Shown: piece after piece, positions 33,392 to 41,405 of the stretch
Position numbering within the stretch: position 1 is the first letter of the stretch
Layout: every line of letters begins with the position of its first letter
Assembly (NCBI GenBank): GCA_030696525.1
Contig: JAUYSB010000180.1
Coordinates: 1 to 42,515 of the forward strand
Source of the DNA: Hydrogenophaga sp.
GTDB taxonomy: Bacteria; Pseudomonadota; Gammaproteobacteria; Burkholderiales; Burkholderiaceae_C
Length of the DNA: 42,515 nucleotides
Reading direction: 5' to 3'
The notes under the pieces: generated by a model
Databases searched by the model: none
Told to the model about the DNA's origin: nothing
Seen by the model: the letters and a program-made list of their open reading frames with translations, nothing else
Translations under genes and position numbers: made by a program

Positions 33392-35254
33392 ATGACCGCG
33401 ACCACACCCCACACCATTCCTCAGGCTCTGAGCCGGCACCGTGTGCTGGCCCAGTTGGCGTCCGCCACCCTTGACACGCTGGCCAGCCAGGCCACCCAGA
33501 GCCAGCACGCGGCGGGCGAGCTGGTGGCGGCACCCGGGCAGCTGGCCGAGCAGCTCTGGCTGGTGGTGGCTGGTGCGGTGCGCCTGGAAGACCCCGAACA
33601 CGGCTGGCAGCTCACGTTGCAGGCGGGCGACTGGCTCGGTGCCGGTGTGTCCAGCCCCTCGGCCCAGCTGCAGGCGCAGGTGATCGCCGTCACCGCAGCC
33701 GAGCTGTTGGCTTTGCCACTGGCAGCCGTGGTGGCCGCCAGCGCCAGCGAGCCCACGCTGGCCAGCCAATTGGGTGCGCTGCCACCGGCCGCGCCGGGTC
33801 ACGGCCTGCACCGGGTGCACAACGACCCCGCCATGAACCTGCTGGCCACGCCCATGCGCAGCCTGCTCAAGCGCGAGCCCATCGTCGCGCCGCCCACCGC
33901 CACCATCCGCGAGGTGGCCACCATCATGGCCACGCAGCGCGCGTCCTCTGTGCTGCTGATCGAACAAGAGCTGCTGTTCGGCATTGTCACCGACCGCGAC
34001 CTGCGCAACCGCGTGGTGGCGCACGGGCTGGACATCGATCGCCCGGCGGCCGACATCGCCACCCTGGCGCCACTCACCGTGCAGGCCCGCAGCCCGGCCT
34101 TCGAGGCCTTGTTGCTGATGGCGCGCCACAATATCCACCACCTGCCGGTGATGGACGGCCAGCGCATTCTGGGCATGGTCACCGCCACCGACCTGACCGA
34201 ACAGCACAGCACCTCGGCCGTCTACCTGGCCAGCGACATCTACAAACAATCCAGCATCGAAGGCCTGGCCGCCGTGAGCGCGCGCGTCAAACGCCTGCAG
34301 CGCCACCTGGCCGCAGCCGACGCCAGCGCCTACAGCACGGGCCACATCGTCACCACCATCACCGATGCGCTGACCACGCGCCTTATCCATCTGGCCGAAG
34401 CGCAACTGGGCCCGGCGCCAGTGGACTATGTGTGGGTGGCGGCGGGCTCTCAGGCGCGCAGCGAACAGACCGCCAAAAGCGACCAGGACAACTGCCTGGT
34501 GCTCGACGATGCCTATGACGAGGCCCAACACGGCGACTACTTCCGTGCCTTTTCCAAGTTTGTGTGTGACGGCCTGGACGCCTGTGGCTACATCCACTGC
34601 CCCGGCGAGATGATGGCCATGACCGACCAGTGGCGCCAGCCGCTGGCGCGCTGGCGGCGCTACTTCCGCCAATGGGTGGAGCAGCCCGACCCGACCGCGC
34701 TGATGCTGACCTGCGTGTTTTTTGATCTGCGTGCGGTGGCCGGCAACACCGCCCTGCTCGACGGCCTGCGCCGCGAGGTGCTGAGCGAAACCCACGGCAA
34801 CACCTTGTTCCTGGCGCACATGGTGGGCAACGCCCTCAAACACCGCCCGCCGCTGGGCCTGTTCGGCCAGATTTCACCCATGCGCGGCGGCGAACACAGC
34901 GGCTGCATCGACCTCAAACACAACGGCATCGTGCCCATCGTCGATCTGGCGCGGGTGTACGCGCTGGCCGGCGGGCTGGACGCGGTCAATTCGCACGACC
35001 GGCTGGAGCAGGCCGCCCACGCTGGCGAAATCAGCGACGACAGCGCCCGCGACCTGCGCGATGCGCTGGAGTCGCTGGGCGAGATCCGCATCGCCCACCA
35101 GGCGCGGCAGATCGAACGCGGTGTGCCGCCCGACAACTTCCTGCGCCTGGACGACCTGAGCAACGTCGAGCGCGCCCACCTCAAATCGGCCTTTGCCGTG
35201 GTTCAGCGCCTGCAAACGGTGCTGGGCACGCGCTACCAGGGCGGCAGGTTCTGA
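33392..35254 (+). CDS. cNMP-binding-like / CBS pair / DUF294 nucleotidyltransferase protein
   Basis: N-terminal Crp-like beta region, CBS repeats (IVTDRDLRNRVVAHG, ILGMVTATDLTE), NTase motif GSQARSEQTAKSDQD at 34445-34489, DUF294_C-like C-terminus. Confidence 0.92.
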   Translation: MTATTPHTIPQALSRHRVLAQLASATLDTLASQATQSQHAAGELVAAPGQLAEQLWLVVAGAVRLEDPEHGWQLTLQAGDWLGAGVSSPSAQLQAQVIAVTAAELLALPLAAVVAASASEPTLASQLGALPPAAPGHGLHRVHNDPAMNLLATPMRSLLKREPIVAPPTATIREVATIMATQRASSVLLIEQELLFGIVTDRDLRNRVVAHGLDIDRPAADIATLAPLTVQARSPAFEALLLMARHNIHHLPVMDGQRILGMVTATDLTEQHSTSAVYLASDIYKQSSIEGLAAVSARVKRLQRHLAAADASAYSTGHIVTTITDALTTRLIHLAEAQLGPAPVDYVWVAAGSQARSEQTAKSDQDNCLVLDDAYDEAQHGDYFRAFSKFVCDGLDACGYIHCPGEMMAMTDQWRQPLARWRRYFRQWVEQPDPTALMLTCVFFDLRAVAGNTALLDGLRREVLSETHGNTLFLAHMVGNALKHRPPLGLFGQISPMRGGEHSGCIDLKHNGIVPIVDLARVYALAGGLDAVNSHDRLEQAAHAGEISDDSARDLRDALESLGEIRIAHQARQIERGVPPDNFLRLDDLSNVERAHLKSAFAVVQRLQTVLGTRYQGGRF

Positions 35255-35255
35255 C

Positions 35256-37424
35256 TCAGTATTTGAGCCGCGCGTAGTAGGTTTTCTCGGCCGCCTCGCG
35301 CGCCTGGCGCAGCGTGTGAATGCCGCGCTCGCGCAGCAGCGGCAGCAGGCGCAGCAGCACCTCGGCGGTCACGAACGCGTCGCCCAGCGCGGTGTGGCGC
35401 CCCAGCACGGTGATGTCGAAACGCTCGGCAATGGCCTCCAGGCGGTGCGAGTCCTGGCTGGGCTGGGCCACGGCAGAGAGCAGCAAGGTGTCGAGCACCG
35501 GCTGTTTGAAACTCAGGCCTGTGCGGCCTTCGAGCAGCTGCAGAAACTTCATGTCGAAGGCGGCGTTGTGGGCCACCAGCACGGTGTCCTGCGCAAAGGC
35601 ATGGAACGAGGGCAACACGGCGGTGATGGCGGGCTGACCGCGCACCATGACGTCGGTGATGCCGTGGATGGGAATGGAGGCAGCCGGAATCGGCTTGCCG
35701 GGGTCCACCAGCTGCTCGAAGCTCTCTTGCCGCAACAACCGACCGTTGACGATGCGGGTGGCGCCGATCTGGATGATCTCGTCGCCCTGCGAGGGGTTGA
35801 GGCCCGTGGTTTCGGTGTCGAACACGGTGTAGGTCAGCTCGGTCAGCGGCACGTCGTCGAGGTCGCTGGAAATGCCGCGCACGCTGAAAAGATCGAAGTC
35901 GTAGTACTCGGGCCGGCTCTCGTGCTGGCCCACCATGGCCGCATCGGCGCCCTCCTGGGCGCTGGCCTGTGGCAGCAGAAAGCGGAAAAACGCCTGCGCG
36001 CGTGCGCGCTCGCGCTCGAACCACATCTCCCCGCTGTGGCGGTCCACCACGTCGCGCACGCTCAGGGGCAGCGTGTCGGCGCCCAGGCGCATGGGGTCCA
36101 TCTCCCAGCTCATCACGGTTTCGGTGCTCATGGCTGCACCCGTCCACATCAGATCGAGCTGCACCCGCCCGCCGGCCGATTGCGCACGCAAGGCCACAAA
36201 CGAGAGGTCGAACTCGTCGCGCAGCCGCTGCGACAGGTAGGCCAGCGCCTGCAGCAGGATGAAGCTGTCCACCCGCATCCACAGGCCGGCTTCCACGTCC
36301 TCGACCACCACCTTGAAACCGCAGTGCGCCTCGATGCGGCGCTGCGCGGCGGTGACCAGGTCGGCGGCCAGCATTTCCTCCATCGGCCAGCGCGTCTTGA
36401 GGCCTTCGGCGGCGCGCTGCACGCTGTCGTTCAGGCGCGTGGTCATGGTGCGCACCTCGTCGCGCACCACGGCCAGAAAACGCTCGCGCATGGCGGGCTC
36501 CAGGTCGTCGTAGCCCAGCATGTCCACCGCCGCCTGGATGTTGGCCAGGGCCGAACGGCTGCCGTCGGTCAGGCTTTGCAGGGTCTGGTCGCGCTGGGCT
36601 TCTTCCTCGAAGTGGCGCGTCACGTTGTCCAGCATCAGCACAAAACCGGCCAGCGGCGCCTGCGCGTCGTTGGCGCCCACCTGCCCAACCGGTGCCATCT
36701 GCACCTTGAGCAACTGGCCCGAGCGGGTGGTGGTGATGAACTGGGCCGAAGGCTGGGCCGCGCCGCGCGCGCGCCGCTCCTGAATGCGCTCCAGCGCATG
36801 GGCCACCAGCTGGCGGTCGAACACGCCGTAGATGGAGCGGCCGATGCCGATCAGCTCGGCGCCGTCGGCCAGCGTGGGCGCCTGCGACAGCGCGCGGAAC
36901 TGCAGCCGCGCGCGGTTGTTGTAGAGCAGGATGCGGCCGTCGAGGTTGCACACCACCACGCTTTGGGTCAGCTCGGCCATGAGTGCGGCCAGGCGGTTCT
37001 TTTCCTGCTGCACGCCCTGGCTGGCCTGTTCGATCTGAGCCGCCACGTCACCGCGCAAGGCCTCGCGCTGGTCGGCCAGGTCGTTGATGGCGCGCGAGAG
37101 TTCGACCAGGCCGACGTCGTCCTCGACAGGCAGGCGCTTGCCGAAGGCGCCGCCCAGCATGCCGCGCACCTGCTCGGCCAGACGCTGCGGCGCGCCGATG
37201 TGGCGGCTGTGCACCCGTTGCCAGACAGCCCACCAAGCGATGGCCGCCAGCACCCAGGCCATCACCAGCAGCGCCACGCGCGGCGACAGCAGCTCGGCGA
37301 CCAGGGTTTGTTCCTGCGGCTCCAGCGTGGACCACAACATGCCCAGCGTGAGCGCCAGCCAGGCGCCCAGCGCCAGCACGCCGCCGGCCACCCCCAGCCA
37401 CAGCGCCTTTTGGCTTGCTTTCAT
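35256..37424 (-). CDS. Membrane-anchored PAS/degenerate histidine-kinase protein fused to a C-terminal DEDDh (DnaQ-type) 3'-5' exonuclease
   Basis: Two N-terminal TM helices, HAMP-like, PAS-like (VVVCNLDGRILLYNNRARLQF), HK-like core lacking the His box, then FDTETTGL / HNAAFDMKF / HTALGD (Exo I, II, III). Confidence 0.9.
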   Translation of the reverse strand: MKASQKALWLGVAGGVLALGAWLALTLGMLWSTLEPQEQTLVAELLSPRVALLVMAWVLAAIAWWAVWQRVHSRHIGAPQRLAEQVRGMLGGAFGKRLPVEDDVGLVELSRAINDLADQREALRGDVAAQIEQASQGVQQEKNRLAALMAELTQSVVVCNLDGRILLYNNRARLQFRALSQAPTLADGAELIGIGRSIYGVFDRQLVAHALERIQERRARGAAQPSAQFITTTRSGQLLKVQMAPVGQVGANDAQAPLAGFVLMLDNVTRHFEEEAQRDQTLQSLTDGSRSALANIQAAVDMLGYDDLEPAMRERFLAVVRDEVRTMTTRLNDSVQRAAEGLKTRWPMEEMLAADLVTAAQRRIEAHCGFKVVVEDVEAGLWMRVDSFILLQALAYLSQRLRDEFDLSFVALRAQSAGGRVQLDLMWTGAAMSTETVMSWEMDPMRLGADTLPLSVRDVVDRHSGEMWFERERARAQAFFRFLLPQASAQEGADAAMVGQHESRPEYYDFDLFSVRGISSDLDDVPLTELTYTVFDTETTGLNPSQGDEIIQIGATRIVNGRLLRQESFEQLVDPGKPIPAASIPIHGITDVMVRGQPAITAVLPSFHAFAQDTVLVAHNAAFDMKFLQLLEGRTGLSFKQPVLDTLLLSAVAQPSQDSHRLEAIAERFDITVLGRHTALGDAFVTAEVLLRLLPLLRERGIHTLRQAREAAEKTYYARLKY

Positions 37425-37801
37425 CCGGCCGCCCCCAGCATTTCGGCCACCTTCAACACCAGCTCGCGGGTGGAAAAGGGTTTGGTCATGTAGGCGTTGG
37501 CGCCCAGCGCCAGGCCTTTGGCCACGTCGGTTTCGCGGCCGCGCGCGGTCAGCATCAGGATGGGTGTGGCTTCCACGCCGGCTGTGGCGCGCACCGCCTG
37601 GCAGACCTCAAAACCGGTCTTGTGCGGCATCATCACGTCGAGCAGCACGAGGTCAGGGTGTTCGCGGGTGATGGCGTCCAGCGCCTCCTGGCCGTCGCGC
37701 GCCACCACCACCTGGTAGCCCTCGCGTTTGAGCAGGTACTCCAGCGAAATCACGATGTTGGGCTCGTCGTCGGCGACCAGAATTTTGTGTGTTGTGCTCA
37801 T
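37421..37801 (-). CDS. Stand-alone CheY-like response regulator receiver protein
   Basis: 126 aa MSTTHKILVADDEPNIVISLEYLLKREGYQVVVARDGQEAL...DLVLLDVMMPHKTGFEV...YMTKPF; no output domain. The track start at 39793 is an artefact; true start overlaps the kinase stop (ATGA). Confidence 0.92.
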   Translation of the reverse strand: MSTTHKILVADDEPNIVISLEYLLKREGYQVVVARDGQEALDAITREHPDLVLLDVMMPHKTGFEVCQAVRATAGVEATPILMLTARGRETDVAKGLALGANAYMTKPFSTRELVLKVAEMLGAAG

Positions 37802-40542
37802 GAAGCGTCTCCCGCTGCGTGGGTATCTGTTTGACGGTGGGACCAGGGCAGGCTGAAGCAGAAGCAGGCGCCGGCCTCGCCGGCGTCCAGCCACAACCGG
37901 CCCCCAAAGTGCTCGACGATCTGGCGGCTGATGGGCAGGCCCAGGCCGGTGCCCTGCGGCCGGTTGGCGGCGTCGCCGCCCTGGCGGAATTTCTCGAAGA
38001 TCAGGCCCTGCTGCGCCGCCGGCACGCCCGGGCCGTTGTCCTGCACGCGCACGGTCAGGCCTTGCGCGTCGCTGGCCAGGCTCAATACCACCTGGCCGCC
38101 GGGCACGGGCACAAACTTGGCGGCGTTGGAGAGCAGGTTGAGCAGCACCTGGGTCAGGCGGTCGGGGTCGGCCATCAGCGTGGGCACCTCGGTCGGCAGG
38201 TCCAGCGTGAGGCGGCACTGGCGCTCGCGGAACAGCTCTGCGGTGGTGGTGGCGGCCTGCTCCACCAGCGCGCGCATGTCCACGGGGCTGTTGTGCCATT
38301 CGGCGTGGCCCGATTCGATTTTGGCCATGTCCAGCACCTGGTTGACCAGGCGCGAGAGGCGCTCGGTTTCGCTCACGATGATGCCGACAAACTGCTGGCG
38401 CTGCGGCGCGTCCATCTCGACGTCGTCGCGCATGAGTTCGGCCAGTGCGCGGATGGAGGTCAGCGGCGTGCGCAACTCGTGCGTCACGGACGACATGAAG
38501 TCGTCCTTCAAGCGGTCCAGGCTCTTGAGCTGTTCGTTGGCGCGGCGCAGTTCCTCGGTGGCGCGCTCCAGCGAACGCGACTTGTCCTCCAGCTCGCGCG
38601 AATAGGCGCGCAGCTGCGAGCTTTCGTCGAGGATGCGTAGCACGTCGTCGGGCGAGAGGGCTTCTTCCTCGGCCACCGAGGCCACCAGCACCCGCGCCGA
38701 GGCGCTGCCCACCGCGCCCGCCAACTGGGTTTCCACAAAAGACACAAAACGCGGGTCGGCCTGCAGCTGCGCGGTGTCGCGCAGGCCGTGCTCGCGTGCG
38801 TACCGCGCCCACAACAGGGACGTGTGGCTGGCGCCCAGAAAACGCTGGCACAGCTTGTGCAAATCGGCCACGCTGGCGCGGCCCTGCCAGAACACCGGGT
38901 CGCGGCTGGCGGTGCGCTTGAACACGTCCACGAACAGCATGGCCTGACTGGCTTCCTGGCCCGAAGGCGGGCGCCACAGCGACACGCCCACATACACCCC
39001 GGTGTTGACCAGCAGGCTCCAGAACAGCGCGTGGGTCAGGCTGTCCAGCCCTTGCAGGCCCAGCAACTGTTCGGGCCGCAGCAGGGCCAGGCCCCAGGCG
39101 CCGTGCTGGATGAAGCCGGCATCCATCCAGCCCGATTTGGCGATCGACGGCAGCATGAGCGTGTAGCCCCACATCAGGAAACCCGCCAGCAGCCCGGCCA
39201 GCGCCGCGCGCTGGGTGCCGCCCTTCCAGTACAGGCCGCCCAGCACGGCGGGCGCAAACTGGGCCACGGCGGCAAAACTTATGAGGCCGATGCTGACCAG
39301 GGCGTAGGCCTCGCCCGCGATGTGGAAGTAGGCGTAGCCCAGCAGCAGGATGCCCAGGATGGCGGCGCGGCGTATGCCCAGCAGCACGCGCGTGAGATCG
39401 GCGCCGGCGCTGTTGCGCCAGTGGCCGCTGCGCAGCAGCCAGGGCAGCACCAGTTCGTTGCAGACCATGGTGGAGACGGCAATCGCCTCGACGATGACCA
39501 TGCCGGTGGCTGCCGACAGCCCGCCGATGAAGACGAACAGCGCCAGCGCCGACTGCCCCGCCGCCAGCGGCAGCGACATGACGAAGTTCTCGGCCCCGCT
39601 GGCGCTGCCAAAGTACAGCAGGCCGCCCACCGCGATCGGCAACACAAACAGGTTGATCAGCAGCAGGTAGAGCGGGAACACCCAGGCCGCGCGGCGCAGG
39701 TGGTTTTCGTGCACGTTCTCCACCACCATGACCTGAAACTGGCGCGGCAGCAGCAGCACCGACAACATGGACAAGAGCGTGAGCGCAAACCACTGCGTCC
39801 AGGCAAAGGGTGTGCCCTGCTCCAGCCGCAGCAGGCGGGCGATGTCGGGCACGGCGCGGGCGCGGGCAAACAGGTCTTGCAGGCCGTCAAACAGGCCGTA
39901 GACCACAAACAGGCCCACCGCCAGAAAGGCCACCAGCTTGACCACGGACTCGAACGCGATGGCCGCCACCAGGCCCTCGTGGCGTTCGGTGCTGTCGAGG
40001 TGGCGGGCGCCAAACACCATGGTGAAACCGGCCAGGGCGAGTGCGATGTAGAAGGTGCTGTCGCTGCTCCAGTGCGGCGCGGCGGTGCTGGCGCTGCCCG
40101 AGGTGAGCAGTGCGTAGCCGGCCGAGATGGCTTTGAGCTGCAGCGCGATGTAGGGAATGATGCCCACCAGCGCGATCAGCGTGACCAGGCCCGCGAGCAG
40201 GTGGCTTTTGCCGTAGCGGCTGCCGATGAAGTCGGCGATCGATGTGATGCGGTAGGTTTTGGCGATGCGCACGATCTTGCGCAGCACCAGCCAGCCCAGC
40301 ACCATGGCCAGTGTGGGCCCGAGGTAGATGGGCAAAAACCACACACCACCGGTGGCCGCGCGCCCCACGCTGCCGAAATAGGTCCAGGCGGTGCAGTACA
40401 CCGCCATCGACAGCGAATAGGTCCAGGGGTTGGCGATCAGCGAGCGGCCCTGTGCGGCACGGCGGTCACCCAGGTGGGCCACCGCAAACAGCAGCAGCAG
40501 GTAGGCAAACGAGGCGGCAAAAACCAGGGCGGGCGACAACAT
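37798..40542 (-). CDS. SLC5/SSSF sodium:solute symporter-type sensor histidine kinase (CrbS-like, likely STAC linker)
   Basis: 914 aa: about 13 TM symporter domain from MLSPALVFAASFAYLLLLF, linker, H-box SVTHELRTPLTSI (HELRTPL codons at 38461-38481), N-box LLNLLSNAAKF, G-box VQDNGPGVP. Confidence 0.93.
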   Translation of the reverse strand: MLSPALVFAASFAYLLLLFAVAHLGDRRAAQGRSLIANPWTYSLSMAVYCTAWTYFGSVGRAATGGVWFLPIYLGPTLAMVLGWLVLRKIVRIAKTYRITSIADFIGSRYGKSHLLAGLVTLIALVGIIPYIALQLKAISAGYALLTSGSASTAAPHWSSDSTFYIALALAGFTMVFGARHLDSTERHEGLVAAIAFESVVKLVAFLAVGLFVVYGLFDGLQDLFARARAVPDIARLLRLEQGTPFAWTQWFALTLLSMLSVLLLPRQFQVMVVENVHENHLRRAAWVFPLYLLLINLFVLPIAVGGLLYFGSASGAENFVMSLPLAAGQSALALFVFIGGLSAATGMVIVEAIAVSTMVCNELVLPWLLRSGHWRNSAGADLTRVLLGIRRAAILGILLLGYAYFHIAGEAYALVSIGLISFAAVAQFAPAVLGGLYWKGGTQRAALAGLLAGFLMWGYTLMLPSIAKSGWMDAGFIQHGAWGLALLRPEQLLGLQGLDSLTHALFWSLLVNTGVYVGVSLWRPPSGQEASQAMLFVDVFKRTASRDPVFWQGRASVADLHKLCQRFLGASHTSLLWARYAREHGLRDTAQLQADPRFVSFVETQLAGAVGSASARVLVASVAEEEALSPDDVLRILDESSQLRAYSRELEDKSRSLERATEELRRANEQLKSLDRLKDDFMSSVTHELRTPLTSIRALAELMRDDVEMDAPQRQQFVGIIVSETERLSRLVNQVLDMAKIESGHAEWHNSPVDMRALVEQAATTTAELFRERQCRLTLDLPTEVPTLMADPDRLTQVLLNLLSNAAKFVPVPGGQVVLSLASDAQGLTVRVQDNGPGVPAAQQGLIFEKFRQGGDAANRPQGTGLGLPISRQIVEHFGGRLWLDAGEAGACFCFSLPWSHRQTDTHAAGDAS

Positions 40543-40545
40543 GGT

Positions 40546-40797
40546 TCAGTCGCCTTTGGGCACCGTGTTGGATGCGCTGGGGGGGTCGGCTGGCGCGCGG
40601 CCGCTGGTGCCCTGCTCCACCGCCCAGGCCAGGCCCGCAATCAGCAGCGCCCACAACACGAACAGGGCCACCGGGAACAGCGGCAGGCCCCACAGCGTGG
40701 CGTCGTGGTCCCACAGGGCCAGCAGGGGGAAGTTGAACAGCAGCCACCCGGCCGCAAACAGGGCCAGCAGGCGCTGGGTACCGAGGCGCTCCAGCAC
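40546..40797 (-). CDS. Small two-TM membrane protein (83 aa)
   Basis: Start revised to GTG 40797 with AAGGAGA Shine-Dalgarno upstream (MLERLGTQRLLALFAAGWLLFNFPLLALWD...); stop is 3 nt from the kinase start. Confidence 0.75.
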   Translation of the reverse strand: MLERLGTQRLLALFAAGWLLFNFPLLALWDHDATLWGLPLFPVALFVLWALLIAGLAWAVEQGTSGRAPADPPSASNTVPKGD

Positions 40798-40850
40798 GGC
40801 AAGTCTCCTTATCGGGGGCTCCGGTGCGCAGGCACCGCCCTCTGCAGCCG

Positions 40851-40856
40851 ATTGTG
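40851..40856 (-). promoter_or_regulatory. Candidate -10 element (CACAAT) for the small-TM / kinase / receiver / exonuclease operon
   Basis: Minus strand CCTGCGGCACAATCGGC, identical 15-mer to the ABC-F promoter candidate. Confidence 0.4.
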
Positions 40857-40888
40857 CCGCAGGCACTTACCCACCACTTACGCAGCGC

Positions 40889-40907
40889 CGCCGGGTCAGG
40901 CCCGGCG
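40889..40907 (-). terminator. GC-rich hairpin CGCCGGG-CCTGA-CCCGGCG without T-tract
   Basis: Perfect 7-bp stem, 5-nt loop, just downstream of the 124-aa ORF stop. Confidence 0.35.
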
Positions 40908-40908
40908 T

Positions 40909-40922
40909 TTGACCGGGATCAA
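40909..40922. promoter_or_regulatory. Candidate FNR/ANR-type box TTGACCGGGATCAA
   Basis: Matches TTGAY-N4-RTCAA exactly; overlaps the stop codon of the 124-aa ORF and lies about 71 bp upstream of the predicted TSS of the kinase operon. Confidence 0.5.
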
Positions 40923-41293
40923 GCTTTGCCGCTCTGCAGGGCCTTGGCCTCGCGTGCCGCCTTGGCATGCGCGTGGCGCGACAGGCCAAAGCTCGCGAAG
41001 AACTTGCACCAGATGGTGGAGCCGGCGATGGCCGACCAGGTGGCGTAGTCGAGATGACCCATGAGCACGGTCGCGATCACCACCGCCACCACGGCGCCGG
41101 CGATCAGGTTGATGGCCATTTCATAGGGGGCGAACTGGGCCGCGTTGGGCGGAGACAAGCCACGCTTGAGTGCCACCTCGGAAAAGTCGCGCCGCACCAA
41201 GATGCGCCAGGCCCGGCGCAACCAGAAGAAGGCCATGGGGAACAGCGCCAGGAACAGGATCCAGGTCAAGGCGACACTGACGTCAAAAACCAT
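40919..41293 (-). CDS. Hypothetical membrane protein (124 aa)
   Basis: MVFDVSVALTWILFLALFPMAFFWLRRAWRILVRRDFSEVALKRGLSPPNAAQFAPYEMAINLIAGAVVAVVIATVLMG...; between symporter and kinase operon. Confidence 0.75.
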   Translation of the reverse strand: MVFDVSVALTWILFLALFPMAFFWLRRAWRILVRRDFSEVALKRGLSPPNAAQFAPYEMAINLIAGAVVAVVIATVLMGHLDYATWSAIAGSTIWCKFFASFGLSRHAHAKAAREAKALQSGKA

Positions 41294-41323
41294 GGGGTCA
41301 CTCCAGACGGGGATGAGGCATGT

Positions 41324-41353
41324 AAAAAGCCCTGCCAGCGCGGCCGGCAGGGC
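41324..41353 (-). terminator. Intrinsic (Rho-independent) terminator downstream of the symporter
   Basis: Minus strand GCCCTGCC-GGCCGCGCT-GGCAGGGC-TTTTT: perfect 8-bp stem plus T5. Confidence 0.85.
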
Positions 41354-41405
41354 CTGTATTGTGGCCCCTGCCCGCCGGGGCGAACAGGGGTCGGGTCAGC
41401 AGGGC

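Noticed and set aside
37421-39793. 790-aa minus-strand ORF whose C-terminus is the receiver domain
   Set aside because: Only the last 126 aa (from 37801) look like a protein; the upstream part is an out-of-frame reading of the kinase gene. Not a fusion.
38788-41064. 758-aa plus-strand ORF spanning the kinase, small TM gene and intergenic regions
   Set aside because: Crosses gene boundaries and the predicted promoter; Q/G/H-rich antisense artefact.
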